64,000 nucleotides of DNA from Cubamyces lactineus (lineage: Eukaryota; Basidiomycota; Agaricomycetes; Polyporales; Polyporaceae). This document shows, one piece after another, positions 50,003 through 60,456 of this stretch (its first letter is position 1; each line of letters opens with the position of its first letter). The notes below the pieces were generated by a model, which had not been told where the DNA came from, did no database searches, and saw only the letters and a list, made by a program, of their open reading frames with translations. Position numbers and translations under genes: made by a program. The DNA is taken from the NCBI GenBank assembly GCA_022376465.1, contig JACDTU010000018.1:62001-126000 (forward strand), written 5' to 3'.

Positions 50003-51139
50003 GGTTCGAGGAGAAATATTCTGTGTTGAGGGTGGGAGGGTTCAGTTCGCAACAAGGCTCGTACGTTATATGTATGATGTACCCACACAGTTCCGGAGCA
50101 TGACAGGCGGGCCACCAGGCGTACTGCAGCATGTCGCTGCGATTCATTAAGTAGGACCGAGTGATCTTGTTCATTCGCGCATAGCCCGACCGCAGTCGTA
50201 GTTATGAGATCTTGTAGCTTCTACGAGCTGAGTTATGCATGAACGATGCACTTAGAAAACTCGCGAACAGGCAGAGTAGTAGTGAGGAGCTGGATATGCG
50301 ACGCTCTAGCGGCGGGACACCGGCTGCATCTTGTGTATCGACGAGCCTGACTCAGTCATGGGCGTCAGTAGTATGTTCTGAAGGAAAGAAGCGAGTCAGA
50401 TACCAATAGCAGCAGAGCGGCGGTGGGGCGCTGTGGTGGACGTGTTTCAGGCGATGTGGGAGCGATGGACACCGTCCACCTCCACCACGACTTGGTGGTT
50501 CAACGTAGGGCTCGGGCTTGCGATCCAGGCGCCCAAAGCTTACACTGGCGCTAAATTTCTGACAATAGGCGCTGCGTTGCACCGGATATCTTGACTTCGA
50601 CAATTCCTTGGTAAACGGTTGCAGCTGAAGGTCGCGCGCGGAGTAGTAAGTAGTACGTAATGTATTGTAACGAGACACGTGACCATTGAGGGCAGTAGGC
50701 TCCCGTCTGCTCGAATATACCTCCTCCTCCTCCTCGAACCACATCTGTCACTGGTGTGACTGTAAGGAATCCTTGCGGCTCCGCTCGGAGTTACGCATGA
50801 CTGCAGATTCAGAGCTACAAGAGCGGCCAAACAGCGCATACTCAGCGCTCTTGCGAAGGTTTGGCGCGGACAGGCTGTGGTTCAGCCGTCGAAGTCAGGG
50901 GTGGCAGCACGCTGTACAGAGTGGCATGATTTCGGCATAGATAACGGGGTGTAATGGTAGCAGAGCGGCCATTGAGTACCGCAGGACGTTAGGTTCAAGC
51001 AATGTGGTGGACCCTGAGAGATGTAAGGCATTGTAGTGGACCTGGGAGGCCAGTACAGGGTTCAAATCGTAAAGCTGCGCGTCAGCGCGAACCTAGTCTC
51101 CCCTAGGCAGACGTACCGAGGCGCTCTATTGAGGGGAGG
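50003..51139. other. spacer between M5 and the retroelement, with no plus-type partner
   Basis: The position where a P5 gene would be expected holds none of the plus-type exon motifs. A 50-codon open stretch near 50435-50590 (WWFNVGLGLAIQAP) is hydrophobic but unrecognised. At 50941-51070 there are G-rich words and a GTTCAAATC word (51060-51068) that fits a polymerase III B box. The stretch just before 51140 ends in the polypurine run GAGGGGAGG. Confidence 0.45.
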
Positions 51140-51520
51140 TGTAACGACTCGTTCACTCTTTCCGTTTTCGTTCACTCCCCTTTCCCCATCACCCCTTCCC
51201 TTTTCGTCCACTGTCGCTCCTTTTGGCATTCCTTACCCACGTCGCTACTTAGATAATCCTTTTCTGGTCTCGTGACCTCTCGACGAGTATTTAAGACTCG
51301 CTCGCACGTAGAGTAGAGACTCAGCGTTCTTGCAATCGACAGACCTTGGAACTGTCCATCCGGCTTGAACCTCTTCTTGTCGCGCCACCGGCTTGCTTGC
51401 GAACCGCGAGCGCGACATCTTTTTGACAGCACAGTCTCTCTGGAACGCTACTCTCTCTACACTCTACTAGCTTTTCTCTTGACTACCCTCTGCTCTGGTC
51501 TTCCGTCTGGGCAACCACGA
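51140..51520 (+). mobile_element. putative LTR of the left Gypsy element (right end uncertain)
   Basis: It begins TGTAACGACTC directly after a purine run, contains a TATTTAAG box at 51288-51295 identical to that of the LTR at 59991-60407, and lies just before the gag start at 51584. I cannot define its right end, because no matching inverted terminus is obvious and no second copy is in the window. The end given is an estimate. Confidence 0.45.
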
Positions 51521-51583
51521 GTCTGATCAACTCGTCCCTCCTCACGGCGACCGGCGCTACCCTCAAGAAAAATTTTCGTACCC

Positions 51584-54500
51584 ATGTCATCAAGGTACAA
51601 CCTTCGACGGCCTCGCGCGGCCTCGCCTCCTGCCCCGATGGCCAATGGCCACGGTGAGTCCTTTTCCACTGCTAACGAGAACGCTGACGGTGTTTCGGGA
51701 TCTAGCCAACTGTCCAGCGTGGGGACTCCCGAGAGCCCTCGCCTCGGCGCCGAGCGTCGCGCTGACCTGACGTACAGCCAGGTCGCCGCCTCGAGACCCC
51801 CGACCCCATCTCACGATGTGGGCCCGGAGAACGACAACCAAGTAGCTAGAAATATATTTGTGCCACATGACCCCCTGCGTGTGAACCAGACCCCCGCCGG
51901 AGATGTGGCAGAAGGCCGTCGGGTGACCGTGGAGGAGGTCACCGACGAAGAGGACAGTGGGCCGTGGATAACAGTCCAGCGGCGCCGCCGTACGCGGAGC
52001 ACTGGCTCCATGCCCAACGGGCGTGAGGCATCAGCCAGGCAGCACCCCCGCCTCTCGCAGGTACAGCAGGACGCTGTGCGGAGGGCCGAGGAAAAGCTCT
52101 CGCCAGCAGAGCGAGAGCGCATCGCTCGCAGGATGGAAGTGAGCGTGAGCGCGAGACGTCGCGCGGACTCCGAGAGCTCAGACTCTCGAGGAGAAGGACC
52201 TTCTGACCCTATGCGCAAGGGAAAGACGGTCGACGCCCGCAACTGGGGCGCGGTTGGTATTCCTGAGGAGGAATTGGACCCGGAAGCTCAGCGCCGCGAG
52301 CTCGAGCAGTACTCTGGTGTAGAAACCACTAGTAAACAGGATATATTAAAAGGCTTCACTACGCATGAACTACAGGAAATGCTTGAGCATTGGCGGGCTC
52401 ATAAGTCCGCTAGATTTCGAGAACAGAGCTCACCCGGGATCAAGGGCGAGCTTCAGACCCCAGCATTAGATAACGGGCTGACACCGGGCGCGATCGGGAG
52501 GGCCCCAAGTGTGTTGCCTGACCCGGACTCCGAGGCGCTGTGTGAGAATCAATCCACGGACAACGATCACGCAACGGACGCCTCGGGCGCACCTGTCCAT
52601 GACCGTACAACTGGCCCAAATCGACCAGCCCCGGTAAACGGTTCGATGATACTAGAGTACCCGAACACCGTACGGTCCCCGGGCAAAATGAATGTCAGGC
52701 CCCCAGTTCGTGGCAAGAAAGCGAAGGGCCGTCAGGCGTCGCTCAGGCCCGCTGCCCAGATAGAGCCAGGGAGTTACCTTGGCCGGGCCTTTGAACACCT
52801 GATCGGGGGCGGGGATCCAGGAGATTTCTCCAGCTCTTCCGATGGCGACTCCTCGGACGGCCTGCCTAGACGATGACGTGGCGCCACGGGAGACAGTAGC
52901 CCCCGATCTTCTGACAGTGAGAGCTCAGTGGCATGGCCACAACATCGGAAAATGCGCCTCAAACCTGAAAAACCCGAGCCGTACGATGGCCGTGCTGACG
53001 CGCAGGTGTTCCATAAGTTTATGCGACAGACCATCGAGTATCTGTCGGCATTCGACATCAACAAGCGTATGTTAGCGTCGCACGTCTCAAACTTCCTCAC
53101 GGGCGATGCTTACAAGTTTTGGGTAACCTCAGTCGAGTCGAGGTCACCTCAGAAGTGGACACTTCGGAGGCTCTTCGTAGAGCTTTTTAGCTACTGCTTC
53201 CCTGTCGACTATCGCCTGCAAATGCGTGAGAAGCTGAAGCGGAGTGTACAAGGGAACCGCACAGTACGCGAGTTCGTACATGAGCTCGAAAACCTGTTTC
53301 TGATGGTCGGCTTCGTGTCTGAGCAAGAAAAGGTCGACAAGTTGTGGAATGGACTTACCACGACAATTCAAAAGCAGCTTTGGCTGCGGGACCTGACACC
53401 AACACTGGCGACCTGGGAACAGGTGCGCGAGGCGGCAGAGCTAATTGAAATCGCCGAGCGGGTTGGTCAGCGCATAGGGCGGGATCGCCGTCATGACCCA
53501 CCAACCGAACGGCGCCCGGAACCACAGCGCGAGTCTCAATCGCGAGACCCACGCGACCGCCCTCCGCGCCATGATAGATTCTCTCGCCGCTCTGGGCGAC
53601 GTGCGGATGGCCCCCATAACCAAAGGGACGACAACTGAGACGGGCGCGGGCACGATTTGCGAGGAGACCGTCCACGTCCTGGCTCGGGGTCAGACCGTAA
53701 GAGGGCCCACGGGCGCATTGAGCACTCCCTGTCTAAGGATGAGCAAGAGGAGCTTACCGCAGCTGGGAAGTGCTTTACCTGTAAGAAAACGGGTCATTAC
53801 CAGCGCGACTGCCCACAGCGCAATCGTGTGAAGTCTGACAGGACGGGCAAACCGCCAGGGATCAGTACTTACCATATGGACCTTAGCTTGCCTGGGGAAG
53901 AGAGCGCTGAGGAGTTGCGCACCCTAGCGGAGACAACTGAGACAACTGCTGGCATTGACTTATGCGCAGTCAGTTGTGCAATGGCTGGGTCCGAGGGTGA
54001 CCGACTGTCCGACCAGTGGCAGATCGGTCAGCCGCCCGATTTCTTGTCTGTCACTTCAGATGATGAAGATGGCTACGCCTACGTACCTCGGCGCGTTGAA
54101 CTACCTCCCACGAGGAAGGAGGGACTGCCTCCCTCCAGGTTAGGGGACCTGTATGCCATACGCGCGGAAGAGGTCCTGAATCACTGCGCGCCGTATTGCT
54201 GCGCCAAAGCGGACTTTGATGGCGGCGATGAGTACGATGCGAACGTTTACCGGACCGCACCGCTACTACATGTTATCATGCACTACCGATTCGACACATT
54301 AGTGGAATCGGAACGGCTGAAAGATCCGGATTTTGACTTACCCCGCTGGTACCGACAGATGGTGGTGCATACCTTTGCACAGGACCACCAGCCATGCTTC
54401 CTGTCGAAGCGAGGCAAGAAGATGGGCCACGCTCTGGCCATCGGGGCCAGACGTGTCCTGGAGGCGGCCATACCATGGCCCGAGTCACAGGAAGCGGACG

Positions 54501-55414
54501 TTCGCCGCTTCAGTTGCATTCAGCGGGGCCCGGTGGTTCGTGTCTATGACATGTACCTCAGTATGGCTATCAATATTCCTAATCACGTCTTGGAAAACAT
54601 CTACCTTGACCTGCCTAATTATTATGCAGTGCACGTTCGTCGCTTTCTGCGTCGTAGACCACCATTCTCCTTGAGCGATCTGGAGGGCGAGTTAGACCAC
54701 CTCTTTCACTCGGGAGAACGCACCGGCGAGATCGAGTTGAATGCTTTATCCCCACGGGCCGCCCCGGGCGTAGAAAGGATCCCCGCGATACAGCGCAATG
54801 CCGCTGCCCCGCGCGACTTCAAACGACTAATTCCTGAGCCGATTGTGGTGGTGGTCCAGGTCAATGGACACCCTGCGCGGGCTCTGCTTGACTCAGGTTC
54901 GCTGTCGGACTTCATGTCCTCAAAGCTAGCGCATCAGCTCGGCGTGAAGGCATTTGAACTTGAAAAGGCGTTACCTGTACACCTAGCGGTACAGGGATCG
55001 CGCGCGAAGGTCAACTACGGCTGTCGCGTCGTGCTGGAATATCAGCGCATCAAATCCGACCGGTACTTTGATGTTGTAAACTTACTGAATTACGACCTGA
55101 TATTGGGCACGCCCTTCCTGTTTCAGCACAAAGTCATATTCAGTTTCAATCCTACGAGTGTTGTCATCGGGAGCCCTCAGGCCTTACCTATTGAGGGCAA
55201 ATCTGTCCGTGTGCTTCAGTCCCACTCAGCGGAGGTCTTTGAGGATCGACTGGAGTGCGCCCGGCAGGAGCTTCGTAAGTACGCCGAACCAATCTGCAAA
55301 GAGGCAAGCGACTCACCTTTGCCTCCCCTGCGGGCCATCAACCACCGCATCCCGCTGATAGATGAGGACAAGGTCTACTCTTGGCGACCGTTGAAGCGTC
55401 TAACCCACCTGTAA
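51584..55414 (+). pseudogene. Ty3/Gypsy gag-protease frame, two in-frame TGA codons, truncated before RT
   Basis: One reading frame runs from the ATG at 51584 to 55414, interrupted only by TGA at 52874-52876 and TGA at 53636-53638. No ATG restarts either downstream segment near its beginning. Segment 1 (430 codons) is a charged, low-complexity N-terminal region. Segment 2 holds the gag core (about 53010-53320: FHKFMRQTIEYL, LKRSVQGNRTVREFVHELEN) and an Arg-rich tail. Segment 3 has a CCHC zinc knuckle CFTCKKTGHYQRDC at 53771-53812, then an unusual 170-residue domain, and a retropepsin with catalytic DSG at 54890-54898. It stops after VYSWRP, where the reverse transcriptase should begin. Gag builds the particle, the knuckle binds RNA, and the protease cuts the polyprotein. 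The missing pol makes this copy non-autonomous. Confidence 0.85.
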
Positions 55415-55823
55415 GGGAAGGATACTACTCAGGCCGAGAGCCTTTGTAGGTCGAGGCCTGCTGGCAGGGGAGAGGGGAAAGGACGCGAAGGAGAGGGGAG
55501 GTTGGAGTCGGGTGCCCTGTGTCTGGCGCGGACCGTAGCAAAGCCTAGGACCAGAGGGAATGAGTAGAGAGGGTTGGCTGGCCTTTGCGAAGGATGCGAC
55601 GCTGGCAAAAGCGCAGAGAAAGGGTTCGCGGATACACCGGGAAGGAGAGAGGAGGAAGGGGACGAGGGGAGAGGCGTGCGGGCTGTTGATTTCGCAAATG
55701 TCGCGGAGTTTCGCAGATTTTCGCAACACACAGTTTCGCCAACTTTTCGTGGAGTCTGTCCTCGTGGCTTCGCGCCGTTTCGCAGCTAAGTGGTTTCGCA
55801 GATTTTCGCAAGGTCGTCACGAC

Positions 55824-55900
55824 AGTTCGCAGTTCGCAGTTCGCAGTTCGCCGTTCGCAAGTTCGCAGTTCACAGTTCGCAAGTTCGCAGATTTCGCAGG
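55824..55900. repeat. (TTCGCAG) heptamer minisatellite
   Basis: At least eight copies and near copies of GTTCGCA stand head to tail, with a seven-base period and single-base variants (GTTCACA, GTTCGCC). Two-base insertions (CAAG) break the phase twice. Confidence 0.85.
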
Positions 55901-56239
55901 TCGTAAATATCACAAGTGAGAGACCCTAAGGGTATGGGGGGAAGGGAATCTGTATTGTCCAACCTCGCAAAGGGTACAAAGATGGGAGAGGATGGGAGAG
56001 GATGTCGCAGGTTCGCTGGATGGAAAGGGAAGGAGGGAAGCACTGCTAGCCTTGCAATCCACAGGCTTCACGTCTTTGCGTCTTCGCAGACTTCACAGTT
56101 GCAAGCTTCGCAGGTTCGTGGTTGGCAGGTTTGCAGCAGTCGCAGAGTATATGAAGGAAAGGAGGGGAACGCAGCTAGCTTTTACACAAACTCCCACAAT
56201 CCTGCAGACGTAGCACTCGCAACTTTGCACTCTGAACTC

Positions 56240-56388
56240 GCAGGGTTTCGCAGGTTTTGCAGGCTTTGGGGGTTTGCTGTCTTCGCAGTTCGCAGTCGCA
56301 GGGTTTGCTCTCTTTGCAGTTCGCAGTCGCAGGGTTTGCTGTTGCAGGGTTCGCAGTCGCAGGGTTCGCAGTCGCAGGCAAAAGATTC
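56240..56388. repeat. second GCAGGGTTCGCAGTCGCAG minisatellite
   Basis: Repeated GCAGGGTT and TTCGCAGTCGCAGGG words with a mixed period of about 15-16 bases, related to the heptamer array 350 bases to the left. Confidence 0.8.
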
Positions 56389-57411
56389 GTAAAGTATCAA
56401 GTTATAGATTAGCAGAGGACGTGTTTACAGAAGAAGGATTGCAGCTGAAAGACTCTAGCAGTAGTGAAGGGGAGTAGGCATGTGTGGTCTGGTGGGGGAA
56501 GGGGCCGAAGTTCTCTGTCCGCCAGCCCCCCGGAGGGAGGAGCGTATGGTACTCGACTCTGGAGGGGGGGGGGGATGCTGTGCTACAGTCCATCAAGTCT
56601 TGGCGAGGCCGCCTGGCCTCATCGCGGGGCCAGCTCGCCACGCGACCTCTCTGCAGCCTCCTATAGGCTCTGCTCTACCTCTTGCGCCATATGGCGCCAT
56701 TCCGCATTGTTTCCGTCGGCCGATATGGTCCGTAGCTGGGCACAACACGTCCGCGAGGGCAAGGGGAGTGGGGCAGAGATCCACAGGAGTCCAAGGGCGC
56801 AGGCGCGAGTGCTCCAGGTGTGTGCAAAGGGTCCCGCGGATGTGCGAAGAGTCGCGCGAGGTCGCAACTGGCAAAGGTGTAGACAAGACTGCCGCAGAAA
56901 GGAGGGGAGACTCTGCAGCGATAGCGCCCCCGCTCTGAGTCTGGACTAGCACCATGCACATCACTGCATGAGTGCACCGAGTGCACCGCGAGGCTAGCAA
57001 GTGTGCCACTCTCTAGCACATCCCTGTCGGCTTGAGGGTGGCTTCGCAAATGATGTAGCGCCATCTTCGCTGACTTTCGCTGGCTTGCTATAGCCTGTCA
57101 AGGAGGGTAGGCAGCTCGCAAGTGATGCAGAGTGTTCGCGGGAGAGGTGGTGGCTTCGCAGGAGGAGCAGTGTCTTTGCGGGAGGAGTAGTGTGCTCGCA
57201 AGGGAATAGGATGTGTTCGCGTGATGCGCCAGACCAGGATGGAAGAGAGATGCAAAGGGGAAGTCACTGAGGGGAGTTGCAGAGTCGCATGAGAGGGAGC
57301 AGAGGCTTCGCCAGACAGTACATTAGAGGGAGAGCCTTCGCACGAGGGCTGCTAGCACAAGAGGCAGCTGGAGGGCGCAGTTAGCGAAGGTGCGAGTTTG
57401 TTCTTCTGAGC

Positions 57412-59990
57412 CTAGGCAGGCAACATGCGCATCATCTCCCCCCCACTGAAATCTCGACTGTCCTCAGTCGGTGCTGCACTTGCCACTTGCGCATTGAAGC
57501 TCGAGTGTGAATGCGAACACTGTTGCGAATCGCCCCTATACATTGCGCGCGAACCAGCATACGCCCAAGAGGAGACAGGTTGCTGCACTGAGAGTTGCCT
57601 GGGGAAGGTGAAATGGGCGAGCAGAGGGAGTTGGATACACATGAAGGAGGGTGTGGTTCGTTGCACGAGCTGGGCACTGGTGTACTGAGCCTGCCGCGAA
57701 GTTTCAAGTCTTGCAAGGATGAATTGCTTGTATGCGATTCCAGTATCGTGGCCGCGATCCATTCGCTCTTTGGCGAAGTGGATTGCGGGCTTGTGACAGA
57801 TGACCCAGAGGCTCGGCGAGGGTGGTCGCCAACACATGACAGCAGGTGGGTTGTGGGATAGGGCCAGAAGGATAGGAGTCGGAAGGGTAGGGCTGCGGAG
57901 ACTTTGTAGGAGTGGTAGCGTGCTGCACATTCTTCGCAAGGGTCCAAAAGGGTGGTCTTGTTGCCAAGCTTGCCTTTGCAGGTACGGCCAAAGTCTGCGA
58001 AGGGGAGGATAGCCAGCAGTCCAGTTCGCACCCTCACATTGTCGCAACTTCACAACCTCGCCAGTAGCTTGACTCGTCTCTGGGCTCGCCTTCTCCCCCT
58101 CACTGAGATCGCTGCTGTCCTCTGTTGCCTCTCGCCATGCGAACCGGTTGACTAGGTCTAGATGGTCGCGCCTCACTCTTGTGGGGCTAAACAGAGGCAT
58201 CGCGCCTTCGCAAATGACTGGTACGTTGCCTTGACTTGTGCAAGCATCGCTGAGGACCTGTCTGTTCGTCGCAGCCCAAGGAATGCGTGACAGGGGGCAG
58301 AAGCAGATATGGGGGAAAGACAAATGGCAGAGAAGCAGGGAACGCAAGCGACGGGAGAGTATTTGTTGCATAGGCAGCTCAGGGGAGGATGAGGTAGTCA
58401 AAGCTTTCGCATAGGGGGGTACACTAGCAGGCACCACTTGGGGTTGCGGAGCGACCACGCGAACACAGTCGCGAACATGATAGCAGGGGGTAGAAGGTCT
58501 TTCGCCTTTCCGCTTGCTAGGGGGCACTAACACAGATGTCAAGGAGGAGGACGGCTTCGCACTTCGCAGACACATAGTCGCGAGCAGGGTGTAACGCCGT
58601 GTGATTGCTAGGATGTTCTGTCGCAGTCTGAGGTAGGGCATATGGGTGATCGTAAGCGCGTTCTGGAGCCAAGCTAGGGGATGTAGGCGGAGGGGGCGCA
58701 AGAAACACACAGGACGCAAAAGCAGCAGTGGATGCAGACTGAATGGAGGAGTCGCATTGCAGGGTTTTGGAGCGCATGAGGGTCTCGCAATCTCGGAGAG
58801 GTTGTCGCAGGTAGGTGGATGTAAGGCAAGGATGAGAGCCAGATCGTCGCAATCACTCTCCTCCACCGCGGCAGGTGCCATCTCTTCTTCGCCTCCACAG
58901 TGCAAGGCTAGCAGGGCCTTAGGTGCCTCCTCCAGCTCAAGACCATACTCGCGGGTGGCCGTAGGGATCGTCGCGGGCTCCACGGTGTTGGAGTCCGGAA
59001 GGGCGATCACAAGTTCCACAGAAGGGCAAGTCTCTCTAGCAGCTAGCAAGCCCTCAGATTTGTCAGGGGAGGCAAAATCGCGAAGGTAGACTTCGCAGGA
59101 GTCCGGAGCCGTCGTGTTGTCAGCCTCAGGGGAAGGTACTACATGCAACTCTGTTGCGATATGTCCGGGGGCAGGCTCTTTGCGGCGCCAGGTGGAAGAG
59201 TCTGGCGGAATCAATGGGATTGCCCCCGCTGGAACGGAGAGGTATGGTGAGGTCCTAGATCGCTGAAAGAATCCCTCAACAAGATCCTCTGGCTGGGTCA
59301 GAGGGCGGGTCCGATAAGCAGGCTTGCGATCATCACCCTCACGTCGCAGAGTTGAAGTGCTGGAGTCGCAAACTCGGAGAGATGTGTAGAATGGGCTACG
59401 AGCCTTCGCGAAGGGATGCTCAGGTGGCAAGGACTGTTCCTGGAGTGCTGGCTCGGGCATAGGTGGCCTGATAGTTATGCGAGGGATGCTGGCCTCCCTG
59501 CCTGTAGCCGCAGCCTCATCTGGTCCTATCCTGTGGGGGTCGGCCTGTGAGGATTCTTCGCGCATACAGGGGTGGCTCCACGTAGCCACTGGTGACTCGC
59601 GGCTTCTGTCTTCACAATCGAGGGTGGCAGGACAGTTTGAAGATACTTCGCAGCTTGCGAAGGTCTGAGATCCCGGTGAACGATCCCTGGGTTGCGCAGG
59701 TGAGGAATACTGCTGCGAGCGCAGTGTGCGAACTTGGGGAGCCTCTATAGCGTCAGGGTGTCTTCGCCTGCTCCGCTGCAGTATGAGAAGCTCATGCTTG
59801 AGGTGCGCAATCCTGTCTTCAACACTGCGGTTGGGAATGTTTGCGCTAGGCCCCTCGGATGCGATGAAGAGGCCTGTCCGTGTCATTGGAGGTGGTGTGT
59901 CCACGCTGTGCCGCCTATGCCACTCGTACAGCCTGTCGCGCATAGCAAGGCCGTTGAAACCTGGAAGCTGACGGGGAATGAAGCTCTTGT
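57412..59990 (-). CDS. long ORF of unknown function, 5' end cut by an LTR
   Basis: From an ATG at 59943 the minus strand is open for 843 codons to 57412, and the frame is also open upstream up to the LTR border at 59990 (reading KSFIPRQLPGFNGLA before the ATG). The true N-terminus is therefore probably lost or displaced by the inserted element. Recognisable in the sequence are a Trp/Arg-rich start (RDRLYEWHRRH), Ser/Pro-rich linkers, an acidic region, and two similar pieces (EATEDSSDLSEGE and APTEDSRDFSGGE) that betray an internal duplication. I know no domain. Frequent TTCGCA words are read as Phe-Ala. A chance frame of this length is unlikely, so it was probably coding, perhaps as part of another transposon. 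Confidence 0.5.
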
Positions 59991-60407
59991 TGTTACGACG
60001 AGCCTAGATCGGTCACAGCGAGCGACGTCCTAGGGATCGGACCAGAGGTCTTCAGTAGTTCGAGTCGAGTAGAGGTTCAGAGGAATAGGCAATGGATAAC
60101 CAGGTCGAGCTGAGGATCCCGAGTGGATCCTCTGGTCTTAAATACAGGAGGAGAGACAGGGACACGTCGGCGCCACGTAGGCGCCACGTACCGTGAGAGT
60201 CCAGTATAACTACGTAGAGTCAGGGCTGGGAGTACAGATGATGTGGCGATGACGTGGCGGAAGGTGATAGGGTAGTAATACAACAGCCGTGTGAACCGGT
60301 GGGAAAGGGTGACGTGGCATGGGAAAGGATGACGTGGCATAACGGGGGCACGAGGGAGAGAGAGGAAAAGGAAACTGGGTGACCGTGACACAGTGAGCGT
60401 CGTAACA
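59991..60407 (-). mobile_element. 3' LTR (417 bp) of the minus-strand Ty3/Gypsy element
   Basis: The plus strand begins TGTTACGACG at 59991 and ends CGTCGTAACA at 60407: perfect 10-base inverted ends with the canonical TG..CA. In the element's own direction (minus strand) the polypurine tract GAAGGGGGTAA lies directly before it, so this is the 3' LTR. A TATTTAAG box (rc at 60137-60144) separates U3 from R/U5. U3 carries an 11-bp perfect tandem repeat at 60169-60190 and a 20-bp tandem repeat at 60301-60340. The sister 5' LTR lies outside the window. Confidence 0.92.
60169..60340 (-). promoter_or_regulatory. U3 enhancer-like cluster of ACGTGGC motifs
   Basis: TGACGTGGC occurs at 60250, 60310 and 60330, and GCGCCACGTA (the inverted ACGTGGC core) at 60170-60179 and 60181-60190. 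All lie upstream of the TATA box in the element's direction. TGACGTGG is the binding word of bZIP factors of the CREB/ATF and unfolded-protein-response type. Control of the LTR by such a factor is an inference. Confidence 0.5.
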
Positions 60408-60420
60408 TTACCCCCTTCGT
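60408..60420 (-). other. polypurine tract
   Basis: Read on the minus strand, GAAGGGGGTAA stands directly before the LTR. In Ty3/Gypsy elements such a purine run primes second-strand DNA synthesis. Confidence 0.8.
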
Positions 60421-60456
60421 ATGCTTCTACGCTGTTCCACCAGCGGAATATCCAGC

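Larger units (their letters stand above)
55415..57411. other. TTCGCAG-rich stretch after the broken Gypsy frame
   Basis: No gene is recognised. The region is full of TTCGCA and GCAGTTCGCAG words in runs and singly, also on the other strand. Open frames such as 56480-56938 and 55916-56392 are repeat-driven and have no known motif. Its left border at about 55395 is where similarity to Gypsy pol ends, so it is either an insertion into that element or unrelated DNA joined by deletion. Confidence 0.6.

Noticed and set aside
50435..50590. Hydrophobic open stretch WWFNVGLGLAIQAP before the retroelement
   Set aside because: Too short and without an identifiable start or partner exons. It shows none of the plus-type motifs expected of a lost P5.
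55824..56388. CRISPR-like spaced repeats
   Set aside because: The repeats are 7-16 bases, contiguous and without unique spacers of even length, and the host is a eukaryote, so this is a minisatellite.
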